Position numbers and translations under genes: made by a program. Below are positions 10,376-19,648 of a DNA stretch of 64,000 nucleotides, one piece after another. Below the pieces are notes generated by a model that ran no database searches, was not told the DNA's origin, and worked only from the letters and a program-made list of their open reading frames with translations. Position 1 is the stretch's first letter; each line of letters begins with the position of its first letter. This DNA is from Streptomyces sp. CG1 (GTDB lineage: Bacteria; Actinomycetota; Actinomycetes; Streptomycetales; Streptomycetaceae), in assembly GCF_041080625.1 (NCBI RefSeq), contig NZ_CP163518.1, positions 10,843,501 to 10,907,500 on the forward strand, in the 5' to 3' direction.

Positions 10376-10939
10376 GTGACCACCCCGAGCACCCGTACCG
10401 ACGTGGTGATCCGCACCTATGGGCCCGGCCAGGTCCCGCCGCTGATCGACGCCCTTGCCGACATCTGGGCCGACAGCCATCCGGAACTGGTCGACAACCC
10501 GGGAGCGGAGGCGCTGGGCCTGTCCGTGTCTGCGTTGCACCGCCAGATCACCGGTCACCTTAAACACCCCGGATTCGTCCTGGTCGTCGCGTACTCCGGC
10601 GGTAGCGCCATCGGCTTCGGCTTCCCCTGCTCGCCCGAATATTGGTTCGGCCCGCTGGTCGACCAGGTTCCCGAAGGCGCCCGCGAGGAACGGCTGATGG
10701 GCTTGTGCGAGCTGGCTGTCCGGCCGCCGTGGCAGTCGCAGGGCATCGGCACCCGGCTGCACACAGCCCTGCTCCACGCCGTCAATCCGCGCTGGTCCTC
10801 ACTACTCGCGCTCCCCTCGAACCAGCGAGGCCAAGACCTCTACGCCCGGCTCGGCTACGAGTACGCCGGCCCGTACCGCAACACGCCCAGTGGCCCTGAG
10901 TTCGACCTGCTGCTCCTCCGCGTTCAAGACGCAGCCTGA
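10376..10939 (+). CDS. GNAT-family N-acetyltransferase
   Basis: A 187-residue acetyl-CoA-dependent transferase. GTG 10376 is preceded by GAGGAGGAGACG right after the regulator stop. The acetyl-CoA loop is visible as E-L-A-V-R-P-P-W-Q-S-Q-G-I-G (Q-x-x-G-I-G), followed by the alpha helix T-R-L-H-T-A-L-L and the late L-Y-A-R-L-G-Y-E-Y block. Substrate is unknown; relatives acetylate amines of antibiotics, peptides or small metabolites. It would be co-transcribed with the truncated TPR regulator, so its control is probably disturbed. Confidence 0.85.
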   Translation: MTTPSTRTDVVIRTYGPGQVPPLIDALADIWADSHPELVDNPGAEALGLSVSALHRQITGHLKHPGFVLVVAYSGGSAIGFGFPCSPEYWFGPLVDQVPEGAREERLMGLCELAVRPPWQSQGIGTRLHTALLHAVNPRWSSLLALPSNQRGQDLYARLGYEYAGPYRNTPSGPEFDLLLLRVQDAA

Positions 10940-11187
10940 CGGGACCGGTTGCGGTCGGGTTGCCACAAAAGCCAGCCGCTGGCGTTCCTCTCATCGTGAC
11001 GACGCGACGCATGTCCCCGCCGAGCCCGGCGGCAGGACAGCCTCTACGGCTTAGCGCGCGGATCGTCGCCACGGTGAACAGCTCGGTCGGGACCGACCCT
11101 GTACGCACCATCCGCGTCCTGGCCGTTGGCGCCGCACCCGCACCCCGAACGACGCAGTCGGCCTCGGCGGCCGTGCCCGAGGCGCTG

Positions 11188-11523
11188 GTGAGGACCAGGG
11201 AGACGGCCTCGCCTGGCTACAAGGAGGCGCTCGCCGCGCATCAAGCCGTCGCGTCCCCGAGTCGCATCGACCCGTCCATCGCGGAGGCAGTCGAGCGGCA
11301 GACCAGGGCGATGTGCCAGCTCAGCCGGCGGGCGTTCCCGGAGTCGGAGACGCCCTCAGCCGATCAGCCGGCCCCGATCGAGGCAGCCCGCCTCCAGCGT
11401 CGCCGTGAGTCCGAAGTAGCCCGGATTCTTGCGCTGCGGCGGGCCCGGGCGGAGCGTGCCGCCCGGCAGGCCGGCACGTCGGACGTTGCTGCCGAGCCTG
11501 CCCCGCTGCGTACGACGGCTTGA
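11188..11523 (+). CDS. Arg/Ala-rich hypothetical protein of mobile-element type
   Basis: About 111 residues, starting at an in-frame GTG (11188), though the frame is open further upstream. It has short helices with alternating Ala, Arg and Gln, and ends in a basic helix with R-R-R-E-S-E-V-A-R-I-L-A-L-R-R-A-R. Similar small proteins occur next to plasmid genes in Streptomyces, but I cannot name a function. Its stop lies 41 bp before the next, truncated gene, suggesting they were one operon. Confidence 0.4.
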   Translation: MRTRETASPGYKEALAAHQAVASPSRIDPSIAEAVERQTRAMCQLSRRAFPESETPSADQPAPIEAARLQRRRESEVARILALRRARAERAARQAGTSDVAAEPAPLRTTA

Positions 11524-11564
11524 ACACGTCCATCGTCTGTCAGCCCAACACCGAGGGTGACACG

Positions 11565-11789
11565 ATGAGTTGGGACGAAAGGCGGGGCTTCGCGCGGGGT
11601 GACAGGCGGCAGATCCAGACGGCGGTCCTGGGCGGCGCGGACTCGGAGGAACCGCTGATGCTGCCGTTGGAAGCGATCGAGCTGGACGCCTTCCGCCGCC
11701 GCTACGAGCACGACACGTTCTGGTGCGGGCTGTTACTCGGGGGCTGTGGCCTTCAGCTGACCACCAAGCTCTACACCGACCTTCTCTGA
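11565..11789 (+). pseudogene. N-terminal fragment of a CoiA-like protein
   Basis: A 74-codon fragment starting at ATG 11565 (GAGGGTGAC upstream). It contains Q-T-A-V-L-G, then D-T-F-W-C-G-L-L-L-G-G-C-G-L-Q-L-T-T-K-L-Y-T-D. The Cys-Gly pattern matches the N-terminal zinc-binding-like region of competence-CoiA-type proteins carried by Streptomyces mobile DNA. These normally continue for several hundred residues with a nuclease-like domain; here the frame ends after D-L-L, so the gene was cut near 11785. Confidence 0.5.
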
Positions 11790-11938
11790 ACTAAGTCCGA
11801 GAAGGCGGTTGGCCTGTCGTCATGGCCGCAAACGGTTCATTGATCACCGTCTGGGAAGGCTGGAATGCCGGTGCTTCGGATCTGAGCGGGGTCTGAGCGT
11901 GTAGGGGGATCCACCGGTCGATGGCCGCACCGCCGCCC

Positions 11939-12101
11939 AACGGGCCGACCGAGGCGTTCAACAACCTGAAAAACGCATCAAGCGAGTCGGGTTCGGGTTC
12001 CGCCGCTTCCGCAACTACCGAGTCCGCGCCCTGCTCTACGCTGGCAGACCGAACTGGGACCTACTCGCCACCATCACGCCCCGCTGAAATCGAAGAGCCG
12101 G
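11939..12101 (+). pseudogene. ISL3-family transposase, C-terminal scrap with right end
   Basis: Reading N-G-P-T-E-A-F-N-N-L and, after loss of one A in an A-run, R-I-K-R-V-G-F-G-F-R-R-F, this is the C-terminus of an ISL3 transposase ending ...A-T-I-T-P-R. It is followed by CGCTGAAATCGAAGAGCCGG, nearly identical to the end of the ISL3 relic at 14.6 kb (GCTGAAATCCGAAGAGCCGG), so the right inverted repeat survives. Confidence 0.65.
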
Positions 12102-12462
12102 TAAACGGGGCGTAGTCGGTGTCGATCACCACCAGGGGAACATCGACGCGCCACTCAGCCGACACCGTGCCGTCGGCACCCTCACAGGGAACAAACGGCA
12201 CCACCTTCGACTGGAACAAGGCATTCAGCTCGTCTTCGGTGACCTGCTCCGGTGACCAGCCGTCGTTCTCGGTGGCGTCGATCACCAGCCCGGTCTGCAC
12301 CAGGTTGGCCAGCTCGATCGCCGCCTCGTAGCAAGCCACGAACGCTGCTTCGTCGCAGTTCTCGTTGCTGGGAAGTTCGTCGTAGACGGGGATCACTGCG
12401 GACAGCGGTTCGGACACCGTGTCGGCATACCTGGCCAGCTCCCCGCCCCCATAGGTGAGCAC
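12061..12462 (-). CDS. Acidic hypothetical protein, probably a C-terminal fragment
   Basis: About 130 acidic residues with E-A-A-I-E-L-A-N-L-V and N-D-G-W-S-P-E-Q-V-T-E-D-E-L-N-A-L-F. The composition and conserved-looking aromatic residues suggest real protein, but no family is recognised. The frame stays open upstream of the GTG at 12462 into the end of the DHFR-like gene, so the original N-terminus is probably missing. Its last codons overlap the ISL3 scrap on the other strand, which is another sign of truncation. Confidence 0.35.
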   Translation of the reverse strand: MLTYGGGELARYADTVSEPLSAVIPVYDELPSNENCDEAAFVACYEAAIELANLVQTGLVIDATENDGWSPEQVTEDELNALFQSKVVPFVPCEGADGTVSAEWRVDVPLVVIDTDYAPFTGSSISAGRDGGE

Positions 12463-12548
12463 GTATCGCCATCCGTCGTCGCCGCCAGGGCGGGCCGGGC
12501 CGTCCGCGGGCAGCTGACCTCGGCGGGGGAGCGCTGAGTTCGGGACAG

Positions 12549-13169
12549 TTACCGCCCCCGGACGGTGTAGGTCAAATGCGTCACCCTCGGGGAGGGCTCC
12601 GCGCGGACCGGCTCCAGGGCCACGCGGCCCGCGTCCACGCCCTCGAACAGGCGGATCCCGGAGCCGAACAGCACGGGTGACAGCGCGATCGAGAACTCGT
12701 CGATCAGGCCCGCGTTCACGTACTCCAGGATCGTCGCGCCGCCGCCCGCGATGCGGACGTCGCGGTCGCCGGCGGCCTCGCGGGCCAGGTCGAGCGCGGT
12801 CTCGATGCCGTCGTTGACGAAGTGGAAGGTGGTCCCGCCCGGCCGCTCCCAGGGGTCACGCTTCTCGTGCGTCACGACGAACACCGGCGTGTGGAACGGC
12901 GCCTCCTCCGGCCACATCTGCTCGCCGGCGTCGAACATGCGCTTACCCATCACGCTCGCGCCGGTGCGCTCGAACGTCTCCCGCACGATGTCGTTGTCGC
13001 GCCCCTCCTCGCCGCCCTCGCCGAGCTTCAGGTTCTCCCGGAAGAAGCGCTGCGGGAAGATCCACTGCTGCAGTTCCATCCACTGCTGCCCCATCAAATC
13101 CTCGGAGGACTCAGGCGCGATGAACCCGTCCAGCGACATCGACACGCTGAAGAACACCTTCCCGGCCAT
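12549..13169 (-). CDS. Dihydrofolate reductase-like (RibD C-terminal domain) protein
   Basis: A 206-residue protein of the DHFR/RibD-C fold. It starts F-F-S-V-S-M-S-L-D-G-F-I-A, has V-M-G-K-R-M-F-D at about 75, and an NADPH-binding D-V-R-I-A-G-G-G-A-T-I near 140-150. Proteins of this group reduce pteridine- or flavin-related substrates; the substrate here is unknown. Its ATG shares one base with the stop of the AHSA1 gene, and it is the last gene of a tight three-gene operon with ArsR and AHSA1 genes. A paralogue lies at 34.3 kb. Confidence 0.88.
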   Translation of the reverse strand: MAGKVFFSVSMSLDGFIAPESSEDLMGQQWMELQQWIFPQRFFRENLKLGEGGEEGRDNDIVRETFERTGASVMGKRMFDAGEQMWPEEAPFHTPVFVVTHEKRDPWERPGGTTFHFVNDGIETALDLAREAAGDRDVRIAGGGATILEYVNAGLIDEFSIALSPVLFGSGIRLFEGVDAGRVALEPVRAEPSPRVTHLTYTVRGR

Positions 13170-13675
13170 CAGCCCTCCGCTCCCTTCCGAACGATCTCGG
13201 TGACGTACGTAGCCAGGTTGCTCAGGGTCTGCCGGCCGCCCTCGATCGCGTGGTACTTCTCGACCGCCTCGTCGCGCAGCTCCTTGGTGGGGAACAGCGT
13301 GCGCATCTCGATCCGGGTCACCGCACCGTCGGGCACGAACGTCAGGACTGACTCGAAGGCGTTCGGGTCGCCGCGGGACTCACCGTGGAGCAACGCGATC
13401 CGCTCCGGCGGGGCGATCTCGGTCCAGGAGATCCACTCCTGGTAGTCCGTCCCGTCCGGTCCGTGCATCACGAAGTCCCATTCCCCGCCGACGCGGAACT
13501 CGAACGCCCGTGTGGTGGTGGTGAACCCCTCCGGTCCCCACCACCGTGACAGGTGCCGCACCTCGGTGAACGCCTCGAACACCAGCTCCCGCGGGGCGCT
13601 GACGGCCCGGGAGATCACGATTTCGCGGTCGGCCGTCGCGGACTGCGCCGGCGCCTCCCGTCCTGTCGCTGCCAT
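13169..13675 (-). CDS. SRPBCC/AHSA1-family protein
   Basis: A 168-residue START-like (AHSA1) protein. The family pattern is clear: I-V-I-S-R-A-V-S-A-P-R-E-L-V-F-E-A-F-T, then H-L-S-R-W-W-G-P-E-G-F near 45 and a C-terminal long helix after L-R-D-E-A. The fold forms a hydrophobic pocket for a small ligand. It starts 3 bp after the ArsR gene and overlaps the DHFR-like gene by one base, so the three proteins are almost certainly made together. In actinomycetes ArsR-AHSA1 pairs are common and the AHSA1 partner is thought to bind or transform the signal compound. Confidence 0.9.
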   Translation of the reverse strand: MAATGREAPAQSATADREIVISRAVSAPRELVFEAFTEVRHLSRWWGPEGFTTTTRAFEFRVGGEWDFVMHGPDGTDYQEWISWTEIAPPERIALLHGESRGDPNAFESVLTFVPDGAVTRIEMRTLFPTKELRDEAVEKYHAIEGGRQTLSNLATYVTEIVRKGAEG

Positions 13676-13678
13676 CGG

Positions 13679-14029
13679 TCACTCCTCCTGTTTTGCCTGC
13701 TTGAGGTCCTGCACGTACTCGTCCAGCCGGTCGAAGCTCTCGTTCCAGAACCGCTCGAACCCGCCGGTCCACTCGTGGACCGGTCGCAACCCGCGGGCGT
13801 CAAGGCCGTACAGGCGCTGCTTGCCTGCCTTGCGGTCCCGCACCAGCCCGACCTCCCGGAGCACCCGCAGGTGCTTGGACGCCCCCGGCTGGGTCATCCC
13901 CAACTCCTGGGCCAACTCGGTCACCGGCCGCTCACCCGCCCGCAGCAGCACCAGGATCTCCCGGCGCTGCGGCTCGGCGATCGCGTTGAAGACGTCCGAC
14001 GTCGTCGTTGCTCGTGCCACGGCAGCCAT
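13679..14029 (-). CDS. ArsR-family winged-helix repressor
   Basis: A 116-residue regulator. The winged helix is visible as I-A-E-P-Q-R-R-E-I-L-V-L-L, then P-V-T-E-L-A-Q-E-L-G-M-T-Q-P-G-A-S-K-H-L-R-V-L-R and the wing L-V-R-D-R-K-A-G-K-Q-R-L-Y. It lacks the metal-binding Cys pair of classical arsenic sensors, so it belongs to the non-metal group that controls AHSA1 genes. It is first in the operon and probably represses it. Confidence 0.9.
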   Translation of the reverse strand: MAAVARATTTSDVFNAIAEPQRREILVLLRAGERPVTELAQELGMTQPGASKHLRVLREVGLVRDRKAGKQRLYGLDARGLRPVHEWTGGFERFWNESFDRLDEYVQDLKQAKQEE

Positions 14030-14099
14030 CGTATGCCCATATCGGCATGCGTCAAGCCGAGAGGAATCAAGCGGGTCTTTTCAGGTCCGGCCTGGCGGC

Positions 14100-14680
14100 T
14101 TCGACCGGAGCGTGCCGGGGCTCATTCGGCGGGTCCAGGCAGGCCTTGGCAGCGCCCGCAGCGTGCGCCGCCGGCTGGAGCCCCTGCGCGGAACCGACCC
14201 GCCGCTGAGCGGCCTTCCCGAAGCTCCGACCGTGCGCCAGGCCACCGCCTGGTTCACTCGCCACCCCGACGGCCTGACCAGCGAGGAAGATCTCCACCTC
14301 AAGCAACTCCTCGATCGCTGCCCGGAGTTGGCCGGACATCGTCGCTCACGTCCGGGAGTTCGCCAAGATCATGGACCAGCTGGACGGCGTGCGACGATTG
14401 CCTGGCTGGATCGACAGAGCCGAAAACGCCGAGCTTCCGATGATCCGCGCCTTCGCCCGCAACCTCCGCAACGACCTCGACGCCGTCATCCAGGGTCTGA
14501 CCAGCCCTTTCAACTCGGGCATCGTTGAAGGCCGTGTCACAGAGCTGAAATCGATCAAGAGGCAGATGGCAGGACGTGCGGGCTTCTCGCTACTGTGAAA
14601 GCGCGTGTCCTCTTCAACACCCTTCGAGAACGTCTTGCCGCCCCGCTGAAATCCGAAGAGCCGGAATGCCGGCTCTTCGA
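14100..14680 (+). pseudogene. ISL3-family transposase relic
   Basis: Two frames give pieces of one transposase: first A-T-A-W-F-T-R-H-P-D-G-L, then, after a shift near 14340, D-I-V-A-H-V-R-E-F-A-K-I-M and the C-terminal hallmark I-V-E-G-R-V-T-E-L-K-S-I-K-R-Q-M-A-G-R-A-G-F. A TGA then interrupts the normal L-L-R-K-R-V-L ending. An 11-bp hairpin (14654-14664 with 14669-14679) and the GAAGAGCCGG end follow. The N-terminal zinc finger is missing. Confidence 0.7.
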
Positions 14681-14776
14681 ACTTGACCGTGGCATCACGG
14701 CCTCGATGAATGGGCGACGGCTGCAACCTCGTGCGATGCCCGCGCATAGGCTGCTGGTGAGACGCTGCTGTTCTCG

Positions 14777-15376
14777 TCAGAGTGTGTCCGGCGGAGGTTG
14801 AGGCAGCGGGTGGGCTCCTTCGGGGCGCAGGCCGTCGAAGATGATCGCGAGGTATCGCTGCCACAGGTCTGGTGAGGCGTCCGGGATCGAGCTGGTCACG
14901 TAGTTCGGCGCGCACATCAGCAGGATGACGTCGGTGCCGGTGACGTCGGGCCGGATGGCGCCGTCTGCACGGGCCCGGTCGACCAGGGTGTCGATGGTCT
15001 GGAACATGGCCGTGCGCGCGTTGCCGACTTCGGGGCGGGTGTCACCGGCCTCCTGCAGGAACGACAGGTCGCGTTGTTGCCGCTGGTGTGCGGCGGCGGC
15101 CAGAAACTCCAGCAGCGCGGCGCCGGGGTCGTCGGAGTCCAGCAGGCGTTCGCCGATGGCGGCGAGGGCTTGGATGCGGTCCAGCACGATGGCGGCGATC
15201 AGGTCGTCTTTGGTCGGGAAGTGGCGGAAGACGGTGCCTTTCCCGATCCCGGCCCGGCGGGCGATATCGGCGACCGAGGCGTCCAGTCCGTGCTCCGCGA
15301 ACTCGTCGGCCGCCGCCGCCAGCAGCAGTGCGCGGTTGCGTGCGGCGTCGGCGCGTAGCGGGCGGGACGTGGTCAC
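14777..15376 (-). CDS. TetR-family repressor of the adjacent oxidoreductase
   Basis: A 199-residue TetR protein. The HTH runs from L-L-A-A-A-A-D-E-F-A-E-H-G-L through D-I-A-R-R-A-G-I-G-K-G-T-V-F-R-H-F-P-T-K-D-D-L. The C-terminal domain is of the SBP_bac/TetR_C_33-like helical type. It is divergent from an oxidoreductase gene 96 bp away, and the gap contains two copies of a 12-bp palindrome that fit operators for both genes. Confidence 0.92.
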   Translation of the reverse strand: MTTSRPLRADAARNRALLLAAAADEFAEHGLDASVADIARRAGIGKGTVFRHFPTKDDLIAAIVLDRIQALAAIGERLLDSDDPGAALLEFLAAAAHQRQQRDLSFLQEAGDTRPEVGNARTAMFQTIDTLVDRARADGAIRPDVTGTDVILLMCAPNYVTSSIPDASPDLWQRYLAIIFDGLRPEGAHPLPQPPPDTL

Positions 15377-15393
15377 GGTCGCAGCCTAACAAG

Positions 15394-15454
15394 TTGACCG
15401 CACGGTCCGTTATCGCTAGCTTCCTCCGTCGAGGCGGAACATGACCGCCCGGTC
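15394..15454 (+). promoter_or_regulatory. Promoter and two TetR operator palindromes
   Basis: GACCG-CA-CGGTC at 15396-15407 and GACCG-CC-CGGTC at 15443-15454 are perfect palindromes, both followed by CGTT. The first overlaps a -35-like TTGACC (15394-15399), with a -10-like TAGCTT 17 bp further on (15417-15422), reading toward the oxidoreductase. Binding there would block initiation. Confidence 0.65.
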
Positions 15455-15472
15455 CGTTTTTCTGGAGGGGCT

Positions 15473-16456
15473 TTGAACAACCACGGATCGATGAAAGCCG
15501 TCGTCGCGACCGCCTACGGACCGCCGGAGCAGTACACGGTGGCCGAGGTCCCCATTCCGCGACCCGGCCCCGGACAGATCCAGGTACGGATCGCCGCCGC
15601 GGCGATCAATCCGGCCGACGTCCGACTGCCCAGCGGCGAGTTCGGCGACGCCGTGCGGCTGGAGTTCCCGCACATCCCCGGCAACGACTTCGCCGGAACC
15701 GTCACCGAAGTCGGCGATGACGTCACCGCCTACCGAGTCGGTGATGAGGTGTTCGGCCTGGCCGTGCCTCGGGCGTTGCGCGCGATGGCCGGCAAGCGCC
15801 CGTCGGTGGGCACCGGCACGCTGGCCGAGTACGCCGTCATCGAGGCGGACACCCCGCTTGTCGCGCTCCGCCCGGCCGGGTTGCCGGCCGAGGACGCGGC
15901 GGCGCTGGCCACCGCGGGCCTGACCGCGCGGGCGATCGCGACGACCGCGAACATCCAACCGGGCGAGCACGTGTTGGTTGTCGGGGCGACCGGCGGCGTC
16001 GGCACCGCCTTGATTCCGCTGCTGGCCGCGGCGAAGGCCCACGTGACCGCCACAGCGACCGACGCCGACGCCGACGTACTGCGCGAGCTCGGTGCAGCCG
16101 AGATCATCGGCTATCAGCAGGCGGATTACCCCGCCGGCATCGATGTCGCTGTCAACGTGGTCCTGCCGGGCGACCGCCTGACCGGCCTGGCCGCGGCGCT
16201 GCGTCCCGGCGGCCGCCTGCTCACTATCACCTATCCGGTGCCGACGCCGGAGCTGATCGGCCGTGACGATGTCGAGATGCACTTTGTCCTTGACATGGAC
16301 GGCGACCTCGGCGGCATGCGTGAAGTCGGCGACGCAGCCGTGCGTGGAGAACTACGTGCCACGATCGGACACCGGTACCGGCTCGACCGCGGCCCGCAGG
16401 CATGCGCTGACTTCATCCGCGTGCACACCACGGGCAAGCTCGTCGTCACGAGGTAA
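15473..16456 (+). CDS. NADPH-dependent quinone oxidoreductase, MDR family
   Basis: A 327-residue medium-chain reductase. The GroES-like N-terminal half holds I-P-R-P-G-P-G-Q-I-Q-V-R, A-A-A-I-N-P-A-D and H-I-P-G-N-D-F-A-G. The nucleotide fold begins at V-L-V-V-G-A-T-G-G-V-G-T-A (about 165), the NADPH pattern of quinone oxidoreductases. Zinc-ligand Cys residues of true alcohol dehydrogenases are absent. GGAGGGG lies 4 bp before TTG 15473; ATG 15491 is the alternative start. It likely reduces quinones or enones under control of the divergent TetR protein. Confidence 0.9.
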   Translation: MNNHGSMKAVVATAYGPPEQYTVAEVPIPRPGPGQIQVRIAAAAINPADVRLPSGEFGDAVRLEFPHIPGNDFAGTVTEVGDDVTAYRVGDEVFGLAVPRALRAMAGKRPSVGTGTLAEYAVIEADTPLVALRPAGLPAEDAAALATAGLTARAIATTANIQPGEHVLVVGATGGVGTALIPLLAAAKAHVTATATDADADVLRELGAAEIIGYQQADYPAGIDVAVNVVLPGDRLTGLAAALRPGGRLLTITYPVPTPELIGRDDVEMHFVLDMDGDLGGMREVGDAAVRGELRATIGHRYRLDRGPQACADFIRVHTTGKLVVTR

Positions 16457-16571
16457 CCGTGCATCCTGTCAGCACGAAGGACGTCCCATCGGCGCCTCGC
16501 AGGCCACGAGCAGGCGAAGCCCCGATGGGCGAACCCCCAACGTCCTGCCAGAACCTACAGGGGCCCAGGGC

Positions 16572-16919
16572 TTGAACCACAACAATACGGCGACTGTGAT
16601 GCTCGGCCTGGACGGGGTGACGGTCGTGGCCGCCCAGGCGGACGAGAACGGTAGTCCGATACTGGCGCTGGTCACGGCCTGCCAGGACGCGCGGCATTGC
16701 CCGGAATGCGGGCAGCGCGCAAGTAGATCGTTAGGGCTGGTGACCACGTCTCCGCGGGACCTGCCGCTGGCGGGGAGGCCGACACTACTGCGATGGACGA
16801 TACGCCGGTGGGAGTGCCGGAACCCCGCGTGTGACCGTCGGTCGTTCACCGAATCGGGGTTGCCGTATCAACGGCCGCAAAAACAACGGATATCGCTGAC
16901 CTGGGACGACGTCACTTAG
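16572..16919 (+). pseudogene. ISL3-family transposase, N-terminal fragment
   Basis: About 115 codons from TTG 16572. It has the ISL3 opening L-G-L-D-G-V-T-V-V-A-A-Q and the zinc-finger pairs H-C-P-E-C-G and C-R-N-P-A-C-D-R-R-S-F. The frame stops at TAG 16917-16919 right after the finger domain, so the helix-turn-helix and DDE parts are lost. Tn3 sequence begins soon after. Confidence 0.65.
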
Positions 16920-17113
16920 GGCGCGATGTCGTCCGGCCCGCTCGTACGGCGGAGACCTCGCTGAGAGCCGGGGTGTCTCGCAGCTGCTGACGGCTGGAAC
17001 AGCAGCCTCAACGCCGTGTCTTGAGGAGCAGCCAGGTCGTTCACCGCGCAATGCGGTAAGCCGTCGATACGACAAGGGCCGCCGTATGGAACTGCTTGTG
17101 GTGGGGGTTCTCG

Positions 17114-18637
17114 GTGGCGACCCGTGTGTTCGCGGACGACGAGCTGGCGCGGCTGCGTGGCTTTCCGGAGATCAATAAGGAAGAGCTGATCCGGTTCTTC
17201 ACGCTGACGCCGGCGGACGTGGGATTCATCGATCCGGGCCGCGGCCGTAGTCCGAAGGACCGGCTGGGGCTGGCGGTCCAGCTGTGCACCCTGCCGTGGC
17301 TGGGGTTTGTCCCGGACGACGTCGCTTCGGCGCCCCCGGCGGCGGTGGCCCGGCTCTCCGAGCACTTGCAGATCCCCGTGGGCGAGCTGCGGTTCTACGG
17401 TGAGCGGGAGCAGACCCGCACCGGGCATCTGCGCGAGGTGATCCGGTACCTGAACTGGAAGCCGGCGAAGGTGCTGGAGCTGAAGGAGCTGGACGAGTTC
17501 CTGCTGGCCCGCGCGATGGAACACGACTCCCCGTCTCTGCTGTTCCGCCTGGCCTGCGAACATCTGGCGTCCGCTCGGGTGGTGCGGCCCGGGGTGGTGA
17601 AGCTGCTGGAGCGGGTGGCCACGGCGCGAACGGAGGCCGGGCGGGAGACCTACCAGCGGGTGCGGCATCTGCTGACGCCGAAGCTGATGGGCGAGCTCGA
17701 CGGGCTGCTGACCGTGGACTCGGTGATCGGGACGACGCGGTTGAACTGGCTGTCCAAGGGCGCGACCGGGGAGTCGGCGAACGCGGTGAAGGCCGAGCTG
17801 GACAAGCTGGGGTTGCTGCGCGGGCTGGATGACCACACCCTGGACCTGACGGGCCTGCCGGCGGAGCGGCGCCGGTTCCTGGCGGCGGTCGGGCGTCGGC
17901 TGACCGCGCAGTCGCTGGACCGGCGTGAGCCGCAGCGCCGGCACCCGATCCTTTTGACGGTGCTCTCGCAGTCGGCCGCCGATGTGCTGGACGAGGTCAT
18001 CAGCCTGTTCGACCAGGCCGTCTCGGCGAGGGAGAGCCGGGCGCGGATCAAGATGCGGGACGCGCTGGCCACCCGCGCCGCTGCCGGGGAGGGGCGGCAG
18101 GCCCTGCTGGATGAGATCCTGCCGGTCCTGGTCGACACCGGGATCGAGGACGAGATGGTCGGCGGGCTGCTGCGCAACACCATCGGCATGGAACGGCTAC
18201 GGGCCGCGCTCGCGCAGACCACCGGCAGACTGCCGCGTGACAACGGGCATCTGGCGATGCTCGACAACTCCTACTCCTACTTGCGGCAGTTCACCCCGGA
18301 CGTGCTGAAGGCCATCGAGTTCACCGGCGGCACGGGCGCCGAGGCGCTCATGGAGGCGGTGAAGATCCTGAAGAAGCTGAACGCGGATGGGGCGCGGAAG
18401 GTCCCGGAGGGTGCGCCGACGGACTTCGTGCCCGTGAAGTGGGCTGGCTACCTGGAGCAGGCGGCTCGGGACCGGGACGTCACGGCGTACCGGCACTTCT
18501 GGGAGCTGACGGTGCTGCTGGGCCTGCGGGACGGGCTCCGGTCGGGGGATGTGTATGTGCCGTCCTCGCGCCGGTACGCCGATCCGGCGTCGTACCTGTT
18601 CACGCCCGCGCAGTGGGAGGGGGCGGGGGGAGGGTGA
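17114..18637 (+). pseudogene. tnpA: Tn3-family transposase, N-terminal half
   Basis: About 507 residues from GTG 17114, giving V-A-T-R-V-F-A-D-D-E-L, the normal start of Streptomyces Tn3 transposases. The DUF4158-type domain (L-R-G-F-P-E-I-N-K-E-E-L-I-R-F-F-T-L) and the following helical region are intact. A full protein has about 1000 residues with the DDE catalytic core in the second half. Here the frame ends after L-F-T-P-A-Q-W-E-G, so the core is missing and the protein cannot transpose. Neither the resolvase gene nor a matching right end is nearby. Confidence 0.85.
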
Positions 18638-18685
18638 AGACCCGCAGTCCGACTTTGGCTTCGCGCGTGACCTGCGGGACGGTCC

Positions 18686-19621
18686 TTAGCGCGATGTCGG
18701 CAGGCCGAGGTCGGCGGCGTTCACGAAGTCGAGTATCTTCCGGTTGGTCAGCTCCGCATGGTCGATCTGCGGGCCATGGCCGGTCCGGGAGATGATCTCG
18801 GCCCTTGCGCCGGGGATCAGCCGGGGCACGCGTTCGACCTGCCGGTCGGGGTGCACCAGGAGGCTGCGCCTGCCGAGCACCAGGTACAACGGGGTGTGGA
18901 CGGCCTCCAGTTCGGCGTCGGTGAGGGGTTGCGGCACGGGCCGGCGGACGCGGTAGGCGCGGACGCCGGTGCGGATCATGGTGCGCAGTTCCGGGACGAC
19001 GAGGACGGGTTGTTCCAGCCAGGACGCGAGCCGTGGCCGCAGCGCCTTGGGGGCGAAGGTGGCGAACAGGCTGGCGAAGATCCACACGAAGAAGCGCAGT
19101 CCCACCTTCTCCAGGCCCCCGGGGTCGAGCAGCGTGACCGAGGCGAGGCGTTCCGGCGCGCGGTACGCCTGGTTCAGGACGAGCCAGCCGCCGTACGACG
19201 AGCCGAGGAGGTGCACACGGTCGAGCCCGAGGCCGGCGAGTGTCTCGTCCAGCCACTGCGCGGCGCGCTCGGGCTCGTGGATGGGCACGCGCTGCACGCT
19301 GCGGCCCGGGTCGCCCGGGGTGTCGATGGCGTAGACGGGCCGATCGGAGCTGAGGGCGGGTGTGTTCGGGTACCACATGGCGGAGCAGGAGCCGGCTCCG
19401 TGGACGAGGACGAGGGGGGTGCGCTCGCGGGCGGCCGGGTCCTTGGGGTCGTAGCGGTAGACGTGCGTGGTTCCGAAAGAGGTCTCCACGTCCTCTTCCC
19501 AGGACGCGGGCGCGCCCAGCGCGTAGACCGCGTCGCAGGACGCGAAGTAGCGCGCACGCCAGGCGTCGCTGACGAAGCGGCCGACATCGGGCTGGGAACG
19601 GGCTGTTGTGGGCTCGGGCAC
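18686..19621 (-). CDS. Alpha/beta-fold hydrolase
   Basis: A 311-residue hydrolase. The oxyanion strand L-V-L-V-H-G-A-G lies near residue 75, the nucleophile elbow G-S-S-Y-G-G with Ser 142, and a late His in R-T-G-H-G-P-Q-I-D-H. These fit the Ser-Asp-His triad. An insert with F-F-V-W-I-F-A-S-L-F-A forms the cap and may contact membranes. GTG 19621 is placed by AGGAGG upstream. It is divergent from a TetR gene; relatives in this arrangement degrade esters or lactones. Substrate is unknown. Confidence 0.85.
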   Translation of the reverse strand: MPEPTTARSQPDVGRFVSDAWRARYFASCDAVYALGAPASWEEDVETSFGTTHVYRYDPKDPAARERTPLVLVHGAGSCSAMWYPNTPALSSDRPVYAIDTPGDPGRSVQRVPIHEPERAAQWLDETLAGLGLDRVHLLGSSYGGWLVLNQAYRAPERLASVTLLDPGGLEKVGLRFFVWIFASLFATFAPKALRPRLASWLEQPVLVVPELRTMIRTGVRAYRVRRPVPQPLTDAELEAVHTPLYLVLGRRSLLVHPDRQVERVPRLIPGARAEIISRTGHGPQIDHAELTNRKILDFVNAADLGLPTSR

Positions 19622-19648
19622 GGCCACCTCCTGGGCAGTCGGTCTTTG

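Noticed and set aside
14654..14679. Strong 11-bp hairpin as a stand-alone terminator
   Set aside because: It follows ISL3-type end sequence and is better explained as the terminal structure of that relic.
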